This document shows positions 1 through 5,510 of a DNA stretch of 5,510 nucleotides, one piece after another. The notes beneath the pieces are model-generated. The model had not been told where the DNA came from. It searched no databases and saw only the letters and a program-made list of their open reading frames with translations. The position numbers and the translations under genes are program-made. The stretch covers positions 1 to 5,510 of the forward strand of contig CAMPIC010000239.1 of assembly GCA_946886185.1 (NCBI GenBank), read 5' to 3'. The stretch is from an uncultured bacterium. Lineage in GTDB: Bacteria > Eisenbacteria > RBG-16-71-46 > CAIMUX01. The first letter of the stretch is position 1, and the number at the start of each line of letters is the position of its first letter.

Positions 1-1
1 G

Positions 2-1240
2 CTCGAAGGCTCGGAGGCAGCGCACATCGACTTGATGATCCGGGGCACGCTGGTGCGCGCCGGCGACGAGATCCGCATCACCACGCAGCTGGTCGACTTT
101 CGCAGCGGAGACGTCGCACGCTCCAGCGAAAGCCGCGGGGTCGTACGGAACCTGTTCGAGCTGCAAGATCGGATCTGCCAGGAAATCCTGACCGGACTCG
201 CGCTCGTGCCGACTCCCACCGAGAAGCTCTCGATGCGGAAGGAGGAACCGAGGAATCCCCGCGCCTACGAGCTGTATCTCCGCGCCAACCGGCTCTCTCA
301 GAACTGGCAGCTGTGGTCGGCGGCTCGCGATCTTTACCTCGAATGCGTGCGGGAGGACCCGACCTACGCGCCGGCCTGGGCACGCCTCGGGCGCACCTAC
401 CGGGTGATTGCCAAATACGGCCAGACGGACGAGCCGAATCGCTACGTCCAGCTGGCGGATCAGGCGTTCCAGACGGCCTTGAGCCTGGATCCGGACTCGT
501 CTCTCGCGCACAATCTCTATACCTACTTCGAAGTCGAGCATCGAGGCTCCTCCGGCGATGCCATGATCCGATTGCTCGAAAGAGCGCGCGCCCATCCCAC
601 CGACGCGGAAATCTTTTCCGGTCTCGTGCTCGCATGCCGATTCTGCGGAATCCTCGATGCTTCGCTCGCCGCGCATCGCCGCGGACGGCAGATCGACCCG
701 GATCTTTCCACGAGCGTCGCCTACACCTTCTGGATGATGGGCGAGTACGAAGAAGCCATCGCGCACGACCAGGAAGAGATGCGCTTCATGAGCTACTACG
801 CGCTGCCGCTCATGGGACGGGCCGAAGATGCGATCCGTGGCCTCAATGAAATGGAGCGGACTTCCGCTCCCGGAGTGATCAGCGAGATGTATGTGGCCAC
901 GCGATGCGCGCTGACCGGGAAGCGCGAGGAGTGCATCGAGGGGACTCTCAAGCTCCTCTCCTCGTCGTTCCGCGATCCGGAGGGGCTGTATTTTGCCGCC
1001 CGCCAGCTCGCCTACGTCGGCGAGCGCGAGACCTCGCTCTCCGTCCTGGCGGACATCGTGTCCCGAGGATTCCTGTGCGTGCAGGTGCTCCGGCGGGATC
1101 CATGGCTCGATCCGATCCGCGACTCCGACCGTTTCGCCGCGATCCTGGACATGGCGGAGACCGAATTCCAGATCGTGACGGAGCGGTTCGAACGCGCTGA
1201 TGGACCGGCGCTGCTGGGTCTTTCCGCGCTGGCCCATTGA
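2..1240 (+). CDS. TolB-like/TPR regulator protein, C-terminal part (5' truncated by window edge)
   Basis: The frame is open from the first full codon, so the true start lies upstream; the TTG at 32 and ATG at 35 are internal. Fragment residues 1 to about 68 resemble the end of the TolB-like domain found before TPRs in many multi-domain regulators: an 'IRGTLVRAGDEIRITTQLVD' stretch, then a 'LFELQD' helix. From about residue 88 the protein is helical, with TPR-like pairs (a DPTYAPAWARLGRTY unit near nt 360-400, 'ALSLDPDSSLAHNLY' near 478-520, and a 'GEYEEAIAHDQEEM' helix near 740-780). It ends with 'DPWLDPIRDSDRFAAIL' near nt 1097, a closing motif usual in this class. Family knowledge: such proteins carry a Ser/Thr kinase, adenylate cyclase or CadC-like DNA-binding domain at the missing N-terminus; which one cannot be told here. 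No signal peptide is visible in the part present. It is probably a separate transcription unit from the genes downstream. Confidence 0.87.
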   Translation, partial: LEGSEAAHIDLMIRGTLVRAGDEIRITTQLVDFRSGDVARSSESRGVVRNLFELQDRICQEILTGLALVPTPTEKLSMRKEEPRNPRAYELYLRANRLSQNWQLWSAARDLYLECVREDPTYAPAWARLGRTYRVIAKYGQTDEPNRYVQLADQAFQTALSLDPDSSLAHNLYTYFEVEHRGSSGDAMIRLLERARAHPTDAEIFSGLVLACRFCGILDASLAAHRRGRQIDPDLSTSVAYTFWMMGEYEEAIAHDQEEMRFMSYYALPLMGRAEDAIRGLNEMERTSAPGVISEMYVATRCALTGKREECIEGTLKLLSSSFRDPEGLYFAARQLAYVGERETSLSVLADIVSRGFLCVQVLRRDPWLDPIRDSDRFAAILDMAETEFQIVTERFERADGPALLGLSALAH

Positions 1241-1279
1241 ACGCCGCGGCCAGTACCGATCCATAAGGTCAGCCCGCGC

Positions 1280-1323
1280 ATCGGGCCCCCCGATCCCTTC
1301 CGAGGAGAAACCTCTACTTTTTT
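1280..1323 (+). terminator. Weak intrinsic terminator candidate after the TPR gene
   Basis: ATCGGG (1280-1285) and CCCGAT (1289-1294) form a 6-bp stem with a 3-nt loop. GAGG (1302-1305) pairs with CCTC (1311-1314) around AGAAA, and six T follow at 1318-1323. The stem next to the T-run is only 4 bp and the stronger stem is 23 nt away, so this is a poor classical terminator. Position after the stop codon at 1240 is the main argument for it. Confidence 0.25.
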
Positions 1324-1375
1324 ACTTCTACCACTCATCATTCCTGATCTCCCTGCCGAACACTCCCCCGTTGGA

Positions 1376-1396
1376 GAGCTGCGGCCCACGCAGCTC
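1376..1396 (+). promoter_or_regulatory. Perfect 8-bp hairpin in the 5' leader of A1
   Basis: GAGCTGCG (1376-1383) and CGCAGCTC (1389-1396) are exact reverse complements around a 5-nt loop GCCCA. The structure ends 29 nt before the ATG at 1426 and 16 nt before its Shine-Dalgarno. No T-run follows, so it is not a terminator. As RNA it could stabilise the 5' end of the message or affect translation; as DNA the inverted repeat could be an operator half-site pair. The pairing is seen directly; the function is unknown. Confidence 0.45.
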
Positions 1397-1425
1397 GATC
1401 TGAGGCATGAGCAAGGGAGCCGTCC

Positions 1426-1968
1426 ATGCGAAAGCAATGGTTCGGAATGCTAGCGGTGCTCGTCTCGGCGGGGATTGCCTCCGCCGCAGATGACGTCGAC
1501 ACGCAAAACTCGACGGTGGGCGGGACGATTCCGGAGCTTTGCCAGATCGGCATCGCCGGGGATCTCTCGGGTCTTCTCACTCTGACCCAGGATGGGACAG
1601 GAGAAGCTGCCTACGACGCCGGCTACGTGGAATCGGCCGCGGACGCGACCGTTCTCACGCTCGACGCGAACAAGCAGTGGTCTCTGGGAGTCAACTACTC
1701 GGGCGCCGGCTGGACCTCTCCAGCTCCGTACGACAAGGATGAGGCCGATCTGCTCATTCAGATCACCAACACTCCGACCGGCACGGTGCAGAACAACTAC
1801 GACTCCTACCAGACGACGAGCAACGCCAAGACCGCGATGCTGCTGCACAACGCCGGAGTCTCGGACAACGAAGTGGACATTCAGACCCGGGTGCTCCTGG
1901 ACTGGGAGCAAGACATCCCGGGCGTCTATTCGATCACGCTGGTTTACACCATGGAAACGACGCCCTGA
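1426..1968 (+). CDS. Small secreted beta-rich protein A1 (WxL-like or pilin-like subunit)
   Basis: 180 aa, unrecognised by name. A Sec signal peptide spans residues 1-20 or 1-21 (charged MRK, hydrophobic core, ASA/A). The mature part is Thr/Asp/Asn-rich with alternating hydrophobic residues and no helix-forming segment, which suggests a beta sandwich. Features: a 'W-S-L' tripeptide at 85-87 after 'ATVLTLD', a lone Cys at 39, and a closing strand 'DIPGVYSITLVYTMETTP' at 163-180. The closing strand resembles the end of the Gram-positive WxL domain (Gly-Thr-Tyr...Trp-x-Leu...Pro), with Tyr-Thr-Met where the second W-x-L would be. About half of mature positions match A2 by hand alignment. Start: ATG at 1426 with AAGGGAG six nt upstream. 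It is the first gene of the export operon and is preceded by a hairpin. Inferred role: structural surface or pilus-like subunit; spore-coat-U-type and DUF4402-type sandwiches are alternatives. Confidence 0.85.
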   Translation: MRKQWFGMLAVLVSAGIASAADDVDTQNSTVGGTIPELCQIGIAGDLSGLLTLTQDGTGEAAYDAGYVESAADATVLTLDANKQWSLGVNYSGAGWTSPAPYDKDEADLLIQITNTPTGTVQNNYDSYQTTSNAKTAMLLHNAGVSDNEVDIQTRVLLDWEQDIPGVYSITLVYTMETTP

Positions 1969-2030
1969 CTCAATCGACGATTGGATGGTGACGACTTCAC
2001 CGTCCGTCTCGAATCAGTCGTCCGCATGAC

Positions 2031-2076
2031 CAGCTCGACCTGACCTCGCTCCGCAGGACGCGGAGACGAGCTGAGG
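2031..2076 (+). promoter_or_regulatory. Nested stem structure directly before the A2 Shine-Dalgarno
   Basis: An outer stem CAGCTCG (2031-2037) / CGAGCTG (2067-2073) encloses an inner hairpin CTCCGC (2049-2054) / GCGGAG (2060-2065) with loop AGGAC. An alternative extension pairs CTCG (2045-2048) with CGAG (2067-2070), leaving one bulged A. The outer arm runs into the Shine-Dalgarno GAGG (2073-2076), eight nt before the ATG at 2085. No T-run follows. Such intercistronic stems can protect the upstream message segment or limit translation of the next gene, giving unequal subunit amounts. That role is inferred, the pairing is seen. Confidence 0.4.
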
Positions 2077-2084
2077 TAGCCAGG

Positions 2085-2681
2085 ATGGCGCCGAGCAGTT
2101 CGCACAGGGACGGCGAAGGAATCCGCCGTAGAAGAACGACGCAGGCGCGCACGCTCGCCCGCGCCGTCATTCCGTTTTGCCTCCTCGCGGCCGGTCCCGC
2201 GCAGGGCGAAGTGCTCGCCCGCTCCACCCTCTTCTACCAGATCCCGCTTCTCGCGCAGCTCCAGATCTCCGGAGACGTGAGCCAGCTCCTGACTCTTTCC
2301 GCTGGCGCCGGAGGCGAGTCCGCGTACGAGACGGGGCACATCGACTCCGATCCGTCCGCGACCGTTCTCACCTTGAACACCACGGAATCATGGGATCTCT
2401 CCGCGCGCCTGAGCGGGGATTGGACTTGCCCCCCGGGATACGACAAGAACGAGGGCGATCTCCGCATCCGGATCTCCAACCTGCCCGACGGAACGATTCA
2501 AAACGGCGCCGACTCCTTCGTCACGCTGGACGCGGTCGATCGAATGCTGCTTTCGGGCGATGCGGGCACCTCGGACAACGTGGTCGACATCCAGACCCAG
2601 GTGCTGCTCGACTGGTCCGCCGACGTGCCGGGGGGCTACTCGATCGCCGTCACCTACACGCTGGTAGGACACATTCCCTGA
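2085..2681 (+). CDS. Small secreted beta-rich protein A2, paralogue of A1
   Basis: 198 aa. The N-terminus has a long charged region (residues 1-26, with RRRR at 14-17), then a short hydrophobic core (27-36) and a possible cleavage after about 39-41; the signal is less typical than in A1. From about residue 47 it aligns with A1 nearly without gaps: 'ATVLTL' at 92-97, W-D-L at 103-105, 'GYDKNEGDL', 'DIQTQVLLDW', and the closing strand 'PGGYSIAVTYTLVGHIP', with Tyr-Thr-Leu at 191-193. The ATG at 2085 is preceded by GAGG at 2073-2076, spacing eight nt, and no better in-frame start lies nearer the hydrophobic core. It arose from A1 or the reverse by an old tandem duplication, since the two differ at about half of positions. 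Inferred role: second structural subunit recognised by the same partner as A1. A PF05229 (spore coat U) or WxL profile search would help name it. Confidence 0.84.
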   Translation: MAPSSSHRDGEGIRRRRTTQARTLARAVIPFCLLAAGPAQGEVLARSTLFYQIPLLAQLQISGDVSQLLTLSAGAGGESAYETGHIDSDPSATVLTLNTTESWDLSARLSGDWTCPPGYDKNEGDLRIRISNLPDGTIQNGADSFVTLDAVDRMLLSGDAGTSDNVVDIQTQVLLDWSADVPGGYSIAVTYTLVGHIP

Positions 2682-2695
2682 GGAAGGATCTCTCT

Positions 2696-3541
2696 ATGAC
2701 TTTCTGGCGCGCTGTCGCCATGGGCGCGGCGGCATTGGCGATGACTCCGGCGATCGGAAGCGCGTCCTTCGTGGTCTCGCCGATGGAACATCATCTCGCC
2801 GTGCCGGCGGGAGGGCGGGGCTCCGCTTCTCTGGTCATTCGCAACACCGGCGCGCGACCTCTCAGTCTCAAGCTGTATCTGGCGGACAGCCAGTTCGAGA
2901 GCGATGGCCGCGAGGCGGAGCTCATACTGGGAACGCTCGCGCGAAGCTGCGCTCCCTGGGTCGAGTTGGGACCGGAGCTGATCGAGCTCGCTCCCGGAGA
3001 GACACGCAATGTCTTCTTCGATCTCTCGACGCCGCTCGACGCTCGCGGCAGCTACTGGACGAAGCTCTACATCGAGGAGATCAGCACTCCTGAACCGACG
3101 CAGCAGGCGATGTCGGGACGCACCTACCAGGTCTTCATGCGGCAGCGCATGGGAGTTCGCATTTTCGAAGAGGTTCCCGGAACCGCCGTCCCCGCGATGA
3201 TCGTCGAACGCGTCCAGATCGAGTCCTCCCCGGACGCGCGCGACGTGATCCTGTCGGTCGTGAACACCGGCAACGTCCTCCTGCGGTGCCGCGGATGGAT
3301 CGAGCTGCGCAACAGCGCGGGCGAAGTCGTGGAGACGTTGCTCCCGGCCGCCGACGGACAGTTCACGATTTTCCCCGACAGCCGCCGCGAGCTCACCGCC
3401 AAGTCGGAGAAGGAGCTGGCGCCTGACACCTATACGGTGCTCGCCATCGTGGACTACGGGGGAGACGCTCTCGTCGCGGGCGAAGAAATTCTGGAAGTCG
3501 GCCCGCGCGCCTCCATCCGCGAGAAGGTCGCCAAAAGATGA
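2696..3541 (+). CDS. Secreted two-domain Ig-like protein B (chaperone or WxL-interacting-protein-like)
   Basis: 281 aa. Signal peptide 1-23 (cleavage GSA/S). Domain 1, about 25-130, begins 'FVVSP' and has a 'LVIRNTG' strand, W88, then 'IELAPGETRNVFF' (96-108) and 'GSYWTKLYIEE' (118-128). Domain 2, about 165-268, begins with a 'LSVVNTGNVLL' strand and contains 'IFPDSRREL' and 'LAPDTYTVLAIVDYG' (241-255). This order (N-terminal sP motif, N-x-[TS] strand, L-x-P-G-E-[TS] loop, G-x-Y strand, second sandwich ending in L-x-P-x-x-Y) is that of DUF916-DUF3324 WxL-interacting proteins and, more loosely, of PapD-like pilus chaperones. No C-terminal membrane helix is present, unlike Gram-positive WxL-interacting proteins. 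The frame is open upstream into A2, but the ATG at 2696 has AGGAAGG eight nt before it and begins the signal peptide. It starts 15 nt after the A2 stop codon and its stop overlaps C1. Inferred role: periplasmic partner or assembly chaperone of the small proteins. Confidence 0.85.
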   Translation: MTFWRAVAMGAAALAMTPAIGSASFVVSPMEHHLAVPAGGRGSASLVIRNTGARPLSLKLYLADSQFESDGREAELILGTLARSCAPWVELGPELIELAPGETRNVFFDLSTPLDARGSYWTKLYIEEISTPEPTQQAMSGRTYQVFMRQRMGVRIFEEVPGTAVPAMIVERVQIESSPDARDVILSVVNTGNVLLRCRGWIELRNSAGEVVETLLPAADGQFTIFPDSRRELTAKSEKELAPDTYTVLAIVDYGGDALVAGEEILEVGPRASIREKVAKR

Positions 3542-4050
3542 AGCGGGTAGTCCGGAACCGGGCGCTCGCGACTCGAGCTTCCGTGCTCTCACTTCTCACG
3601 ATCGCAGTTTACGGCGCCCCGACTTCCGTCAGCGCCGCGACGGAGGCGCGCGTCGACCTCTCGGTGATGGTGCCTCCGGTGCAGCGGATGGAGGTGGTGC
3701 ATCCCGCTTTGGTCATGCCGGAGCTCACGGTGGACGCGCTCGTTCCGGGATACGTCGTCCTCCCGCGCCCTATCGAGCTGCGCATCGCCAGCAACATCGA
3801 TTGGGTCCTTCAAATGCGAATGGACGACCGCGCCGAGGGACGCCGCACTCCACGCCACGAGATCCTGTGCTCCGGAGGGGAAGAGACCTATCGCCCTGTC
3901 TCCGATGCATGGATCGAGATCGCGCAGGGCGGACCGGGCCGGGACATCGCTCTGGAGCTGCGCGTCCGAGTGGCGCTCGGCGAGGCGCGCGTCCATTCCG
4001 GCGCCTTTGAGTCGCGGTTCGAATACCGGCTCAAGGGGACGGCCGAATGA
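3538..4050 (+). CDS. Small secreted protein C1 (minor subunit-like)
   Basis: 170 aa, not a named family to me. Signal peptide 1-33 or 34 (MKR, hydrophobic 14-26, SVSA/A). The mature part is beta-rich: a 'MVPPVQRMEVVHP' opening, W-V-L at 89-91, 'TYRPVSDAW' (117-125) and a closing pair of strands 'DIALELRVRVALG' and 'FESRFEYRLKG'. The Tyr-Arg-Pro motif and the 'IAL-x-[LV]-RVR' strand are shared with C2; the W-x-L and terminal strand also recall A1/A2. Only one Cys (111) lies in the mature part, so no internal disulfide. Start: the ATG at 3538 overlaps the B stop codon (ATGA), with GAGAAGG at 3521-3527 ten nt upstream, so translation is probably coupled to B. Inferred role: accessory, tip or anchor subunit of the same assembly. 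Confidence 0.82.
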   Translation: MKRVVRNRALATRASVLSLLTIAVYGAPTSVSAATEARVDLSVMVPPVQRMEVVHPALVMPELTVDALVPGYVVLPRPIELRIASNIDWVLQMRMDDRAEGRRTPRHEILCSGGEETYRPVSDAWIEIAQGGPGRDIALELRVRVALGEARVHSGAFESRFEYRLKGTAE

Positions 4051-4119
4051 CTCCACGTCGCTTCTCGAGATACGTCAACACCTCGAACACCGGTCATCCG
4101 GAGGAGGGACATCGCCTCG

Positions 4120-4608
4120 ATGGATCGTTCGACTCTCGTTGCCTGGATCGCGTCACTACCGGCAGTGCTCGGAGCGCTCTGGGCTGCACCCTGTCTCGCC
4201 GATCCGTCGATCCGGATCGAGACGCGCCGCCTGCTGCTCCCTCTCGTCACGGAGCAGGAGCTGGATGCGGGCCGGATCGAGCTCGACCCTATGCGCGGAC
4301 AGTTCGCACTAGTGGTCGACATTGCCCTTCCCAAGACCGATCCGCGTGGATGGGCGCTTTATCTGCGAGCGGATCGTCCGTCGTTCGCCGCCGAGGACAG
4401 GGGCAAGACCAGCTCCGACCTCGAATGGAAGTTGGATGAGTCGCCTTCCGCAGAATATCGCCCCATCGACGGGAACGAAACCCTGGTACTGGCGAACCCG
4501 GAAGGGGGAAACGCGCGCATCGCGTTGGACGTGCGCGTTCGGATGGACTGGCTCACCGAACCGGGCGTGTACGACCTCGGATTGCTCTTCCGCGTCGAGC
4601 CATACTGA
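4120..4608 (+). CDS. Small secreted protein C2, related to C1
   Basis: 162 aa. Signal peptide 1-27 (hydrophobic 6-23, CLA/D). The mature protein is beta-rich: 'PSIRIETRRLLLPLV' opening, W-A-L at 78-80, 'EYRPIDGNE' at 112-120, then 'RIALDVRVRMDWLTEPGVYD' and a final 'LGLLFRVEPY'. The last section combines the C1-type 'IAL-x-V-RVR' strand with the A1/A2-type 'DW...PGVY' turn, so C2 bridges the two pairs. Start: ATG at 4120 after GGAGGAGG (4100-4107), twelve nt spacing. 69 nt separate it from C1. This gap holds no gene I can support; a short ATGA-overlapping frame from 4047 is rejected. The stop codon (4606-4608) runs into the probable ribosome site of D. Inferred role: subunit of the same surface assembly. 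Confidence 0.82.
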   Translation: MDRSTLVAWIASLPAVLGALWAAPCLADPSIRIETRRLLLPLVTEQELDAGRIELDPMRGQFALVVDIALPKTDPRGWALYLRADRPSFAAEDRGKTSSDLEWKLDESPSAEYRPIDGNETLVLANPEGGNARIALDVRVRMDWLTEPGVYDLGLLFRVEPY

Positions 4609-4614
4609 AAGAGG
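4608..4614 (+). promoter_or_regulatory. Shine-Dalgarno that suggests a non-standard start for D
   Basis: AAAGAGG at 4608-4614 overlaps the last base of the C2 stop codon. No ATG, GTG or TTG in the frame of D lies within normal reach. The first codon at suitable spacing (ten nt) that would give a normal signal peptide is ATC at 4625. Isoleucine codons are known but rare initiators (ATT in infC of Escherichia coli). Confidence 0.35.
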
Positions 4615-4624
4615 CGCAGCGGCG

Positions 4625-5510
4625 ATCCGAACGTCTCGTGACTGCCGCAGAATTCCAGGATGGATCGGCGCGGCCGCGGTCGGGCTGCTTCTCGTGGTCG
4701 TGCGCGCCCATGCGCAGGATCTGACTTTCTCTTCTCTCGAGTCGCCGGCCGCCGATCCAGGTGCGTTCAGCACCTTCAGCTGCCGGCTCGTCTACGATGC
4801 AGACGCTTCGTCGGGCCGCCGCACCTTCCAGGTACGACTCGTCCCGCCTCCTCTTTGGGTGGCGCTCTCCAGCGAGCGGACCATCTCGCTCGCTCCGGGC
4901 GACTCGCGGGTCGTTCCGTTCACGGTGCGGGTCCCGTATCAGGCGAGTCCGGACAGCAGCTACGACGCGACGTTCTGGCTGACCGAGCCCGACGACCCCG
5001 GCACCCCCGCGGGCATTGCCATCCGCGGGGTGGCGGTGAACGGTCGACATGGAGTTGCTCTCGTCCCTTCGTCCGAAGAGCTCGAGGCCCGCGCCGGACA
5101 GCAAGTCGACGTCTCGGTGCTCGCGCGCAACGACGGCAACCAGACCGAGGTGATCTCGATCGATGCGGAATCGATCCCCGCCTGGCCAGTGCGCATCGAA
5201 CCGGACGAAGTCACACTCGCCCCGGGAGAATCACGATCGATTTTCGTCCGCGTCGACGTTCCCGCAACCGCTCGCGATGGGGCGCTGCACGTGCTCGATC
5301 TGACGGCGGATGTTCGCGACGTCGATTTTGCTTCGACGCGCGCCCGCGTACGAACCGAGGTGCTGGAGTCGGAACGCGAAGAGCCGCGCTACCGTCGACT
5401 GCCTGTCGAGGCTGCCCTTTCCGTGGGAGAAATCGCGCCCGGCGAGCCCCGGTATGGCCTGCGCGTGCTCTCCTCGGGAGAGAGCGGCGCCGATGCAGAA
5501 GTGGGACTGG
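4625..5510 (+). CDS. Large exported protein D with tandem Ig-like (NEW3-like) domains, 3' truncated; start uncertain
   Basis: The frame stays open from 4313 to the right edge without a stop; 295 codons follow ATC 4625. Residues 1-31 from ATC form a normal signal peptide (RR region, hydrophobic 14-26, AHA/Q). Ig-like domain 1, about 33-135, carries 'LAPGDSRVVPFTVRVP' from residue 89. Domain 2, about 138-242, carries 'RNDGNQ' and 'LAPGESRSIFVRVDVP' from residue 198. These match the NEW3-like strand pattern and echo 'LAPGETR' of B. From about 245 a new region begins ('LPVEAALSVGEIAPGEPRYG'), perhaps the lead-in to a large outer-membrane or surface domain beyond the window. Starts: ATG 4436 is the nearest upstream canonical in-frame codon but overlaps C2 by 173 nt and adds a shadow-like basic stretch; GTG 4694 and 4700 cut through the signal core; ATC 4625 fits the Shine-Dalgarno. 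A sequencing error is also possible. Inferred role: scaffold, anchor or usher-like partner of the subunits. Confidence 0.75.
   Translation, partial: MRTSRDCRRIPGWIGAAAVGLLLVVVRAHAQDLTFSSLESPAADPGAFSTFSCRLVYDADASSGRRTFQVRLVPPPLWVALSSERTISLAPGDSRVVPFTVRVPYQASPDSSYDATFWLTEPDDPGTPAGIAIRGVAVNGRHGVALVPSSEELEARAGQQVDVSVLARNDGNQTEVISIDAESIPAWPVRIEPDEVTLAPGESRSIFVRVDVPATARDGALHVLDLTADVRDVDFASTRARVRTEVLESEREEPRYRRLPVEAALSVGEIAPGEPRYGLRVLSSGESGADAEVGL

Larger units (their letters stand above)
1241..1425 (+). promoter_or_regulatory. Intergenic region and probable leader of the secreted-protein operon
   Basis: This 185-nt gap holds the most AT-rich stretch of the window (about 1316-1350, with six T in a row at 1318-1323) inside GC-rich DNA, a likely place for the operon promoter. 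A TTTACT at 1321-1326 and TGATCT at 1345-1350, 18 nt apart, could be read as -35 and -10 elements, but the match to consensus is poor and I do not claim a mapped promoter. The Shine-Dalgarno AAGGGAG at 1413-1419, six nt before the ATG at 1426, is good. The hairpins inside the gap are listed separately. I see no credible small ORF in it. Confidence 0.4.

Noticed and set aside
1990..2022. GACGACT/AGTCGTC inverted repeat after A1 as a terminator
   Set aside because: The 7-bp arms enclose a 19-nt loop and no T-run follows; too weak for a terminator claim.
2085..2204. Twin-arginine (Tat) signal on A2
   Set aside because: RRRRTT is followed by ten more polar or basic residues before the core and lacks the S/T-R-R-x-F-L-K pattern; the substrate is a cofactor-free beta protein type normally sent through Sec.
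2177..2695. Upstream in-frame extension of B across A2
   Set aside because: Basic, Arg/Pro-rich shadow sequence in the A2 region; the signal peptide and Shine-Dalgarno place the start at 2696.
1426..3541. Classical chaperone-usher pilus cluster (pilin plus PapD)
   Set aside because: A1/A2 lack the paired cysteines of typical pilins and I cannot see the canonical PapD signature residues in B, so the classical label is not supported, only a loose resemblance.
2654..3592. Long minus-strand open frame (312 codons) opposite B
   Set aside because: It is the antisense shadow of B in GC-rich DNA: composition is Arg/Asp/His/Ala-rich with no signal or domain pattern, while the + strand frame has a signal peptide, Shine-Dalgarno and Ig-like strands.
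4047..4439. Plus-strand frame starting with ATGA overlap at the C1 stop
   Set aside because: The overlap looks attractive but the product is Arg/Ser/Gly-rich shadow sequence and runs through C2, which has a signal peptide, a strong Shine-Dalgarno and clear similarity to C1.
4553..5104. Minus-strand open frame of 183 codons opposite D
   Set aside because: Arg/Gly/Glu-rich shadow of the D frame, with no recognisable domain; D shows repeated Ig-like strand motifs on the + strand.

Overview
The window is a high-GC stretch of bacterial DNA with every gene on the + strand. It holds the 3' end of a TPR-type regulator gene followed by a compact run of six genes for exported proteins. The last of these runs off the right edge. 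Strong Shine-Dalgarno sequences, Sec-type signal peptides and a TolB-like/TPR regulator suggest a high-GC Gram-negative lineage. The TolB-like/TPR class is common in Acidobacteriota, Gemmatimonadota, Myxococcota and Eisenbacteria-like groups. The sequence alone does not fix the taxon. No tRNA, rRNA, CRISPR array or mobile element was seen.

Layout: (1) 2-1240, C-terminal part of a TolB-like + TPR protein. (2) 1241-1425, an intergenic region with a weak terminator-like stretch, an AT-rich trough where a promoter could lie, and a perfect 8-bp hairpin just upstream of the next gene. (3) 1426-1968 and 2085-2681, two tandem paralogous small secreted beta-rich proteins (here A1 and A2), separated by 116 nt with predicted RNA structure before the second. 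(4) 2696-3541, a secreted protein of two Ig-like domains that looks like a chaperone or subunit-binding partner (B). (5) 3538-4050 and 4120-4608, a second pair of small secreted proteins (C1 and C2) that share features with each other and, at the C-terminal strand, with A1/A2. (6) About 4625 to the right edge, a large exported protein starting with at least two Ig-like (NEW3-like) domains (D), for which no ordinary start codon can be found at a sensible place.

How the genes may work together: tight spacing, one ATGA overlap and an exclusively exported product list point to one operon building a cell-surface or periplasmic assembly. All four small proteins carry a W-x-L tripeptide in a comparable strand and end in a strand resembling the end of the Gram-positive WxL domain. 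Protein B has the order seen in the WxL-interacting proteins (DUF916 then DUF3324), without a C-terminal membrane anchor. The alternative is a diverged chaperone-usher-like pilus system, with A1/A2 as main subunits, C1/C2 as minor subunits, B as chaperone and D as a possible outer-membrane or scaffold component. Both readings are inference from hand-read motifs. The gene calls themselves are well supported, apart from the start of D.
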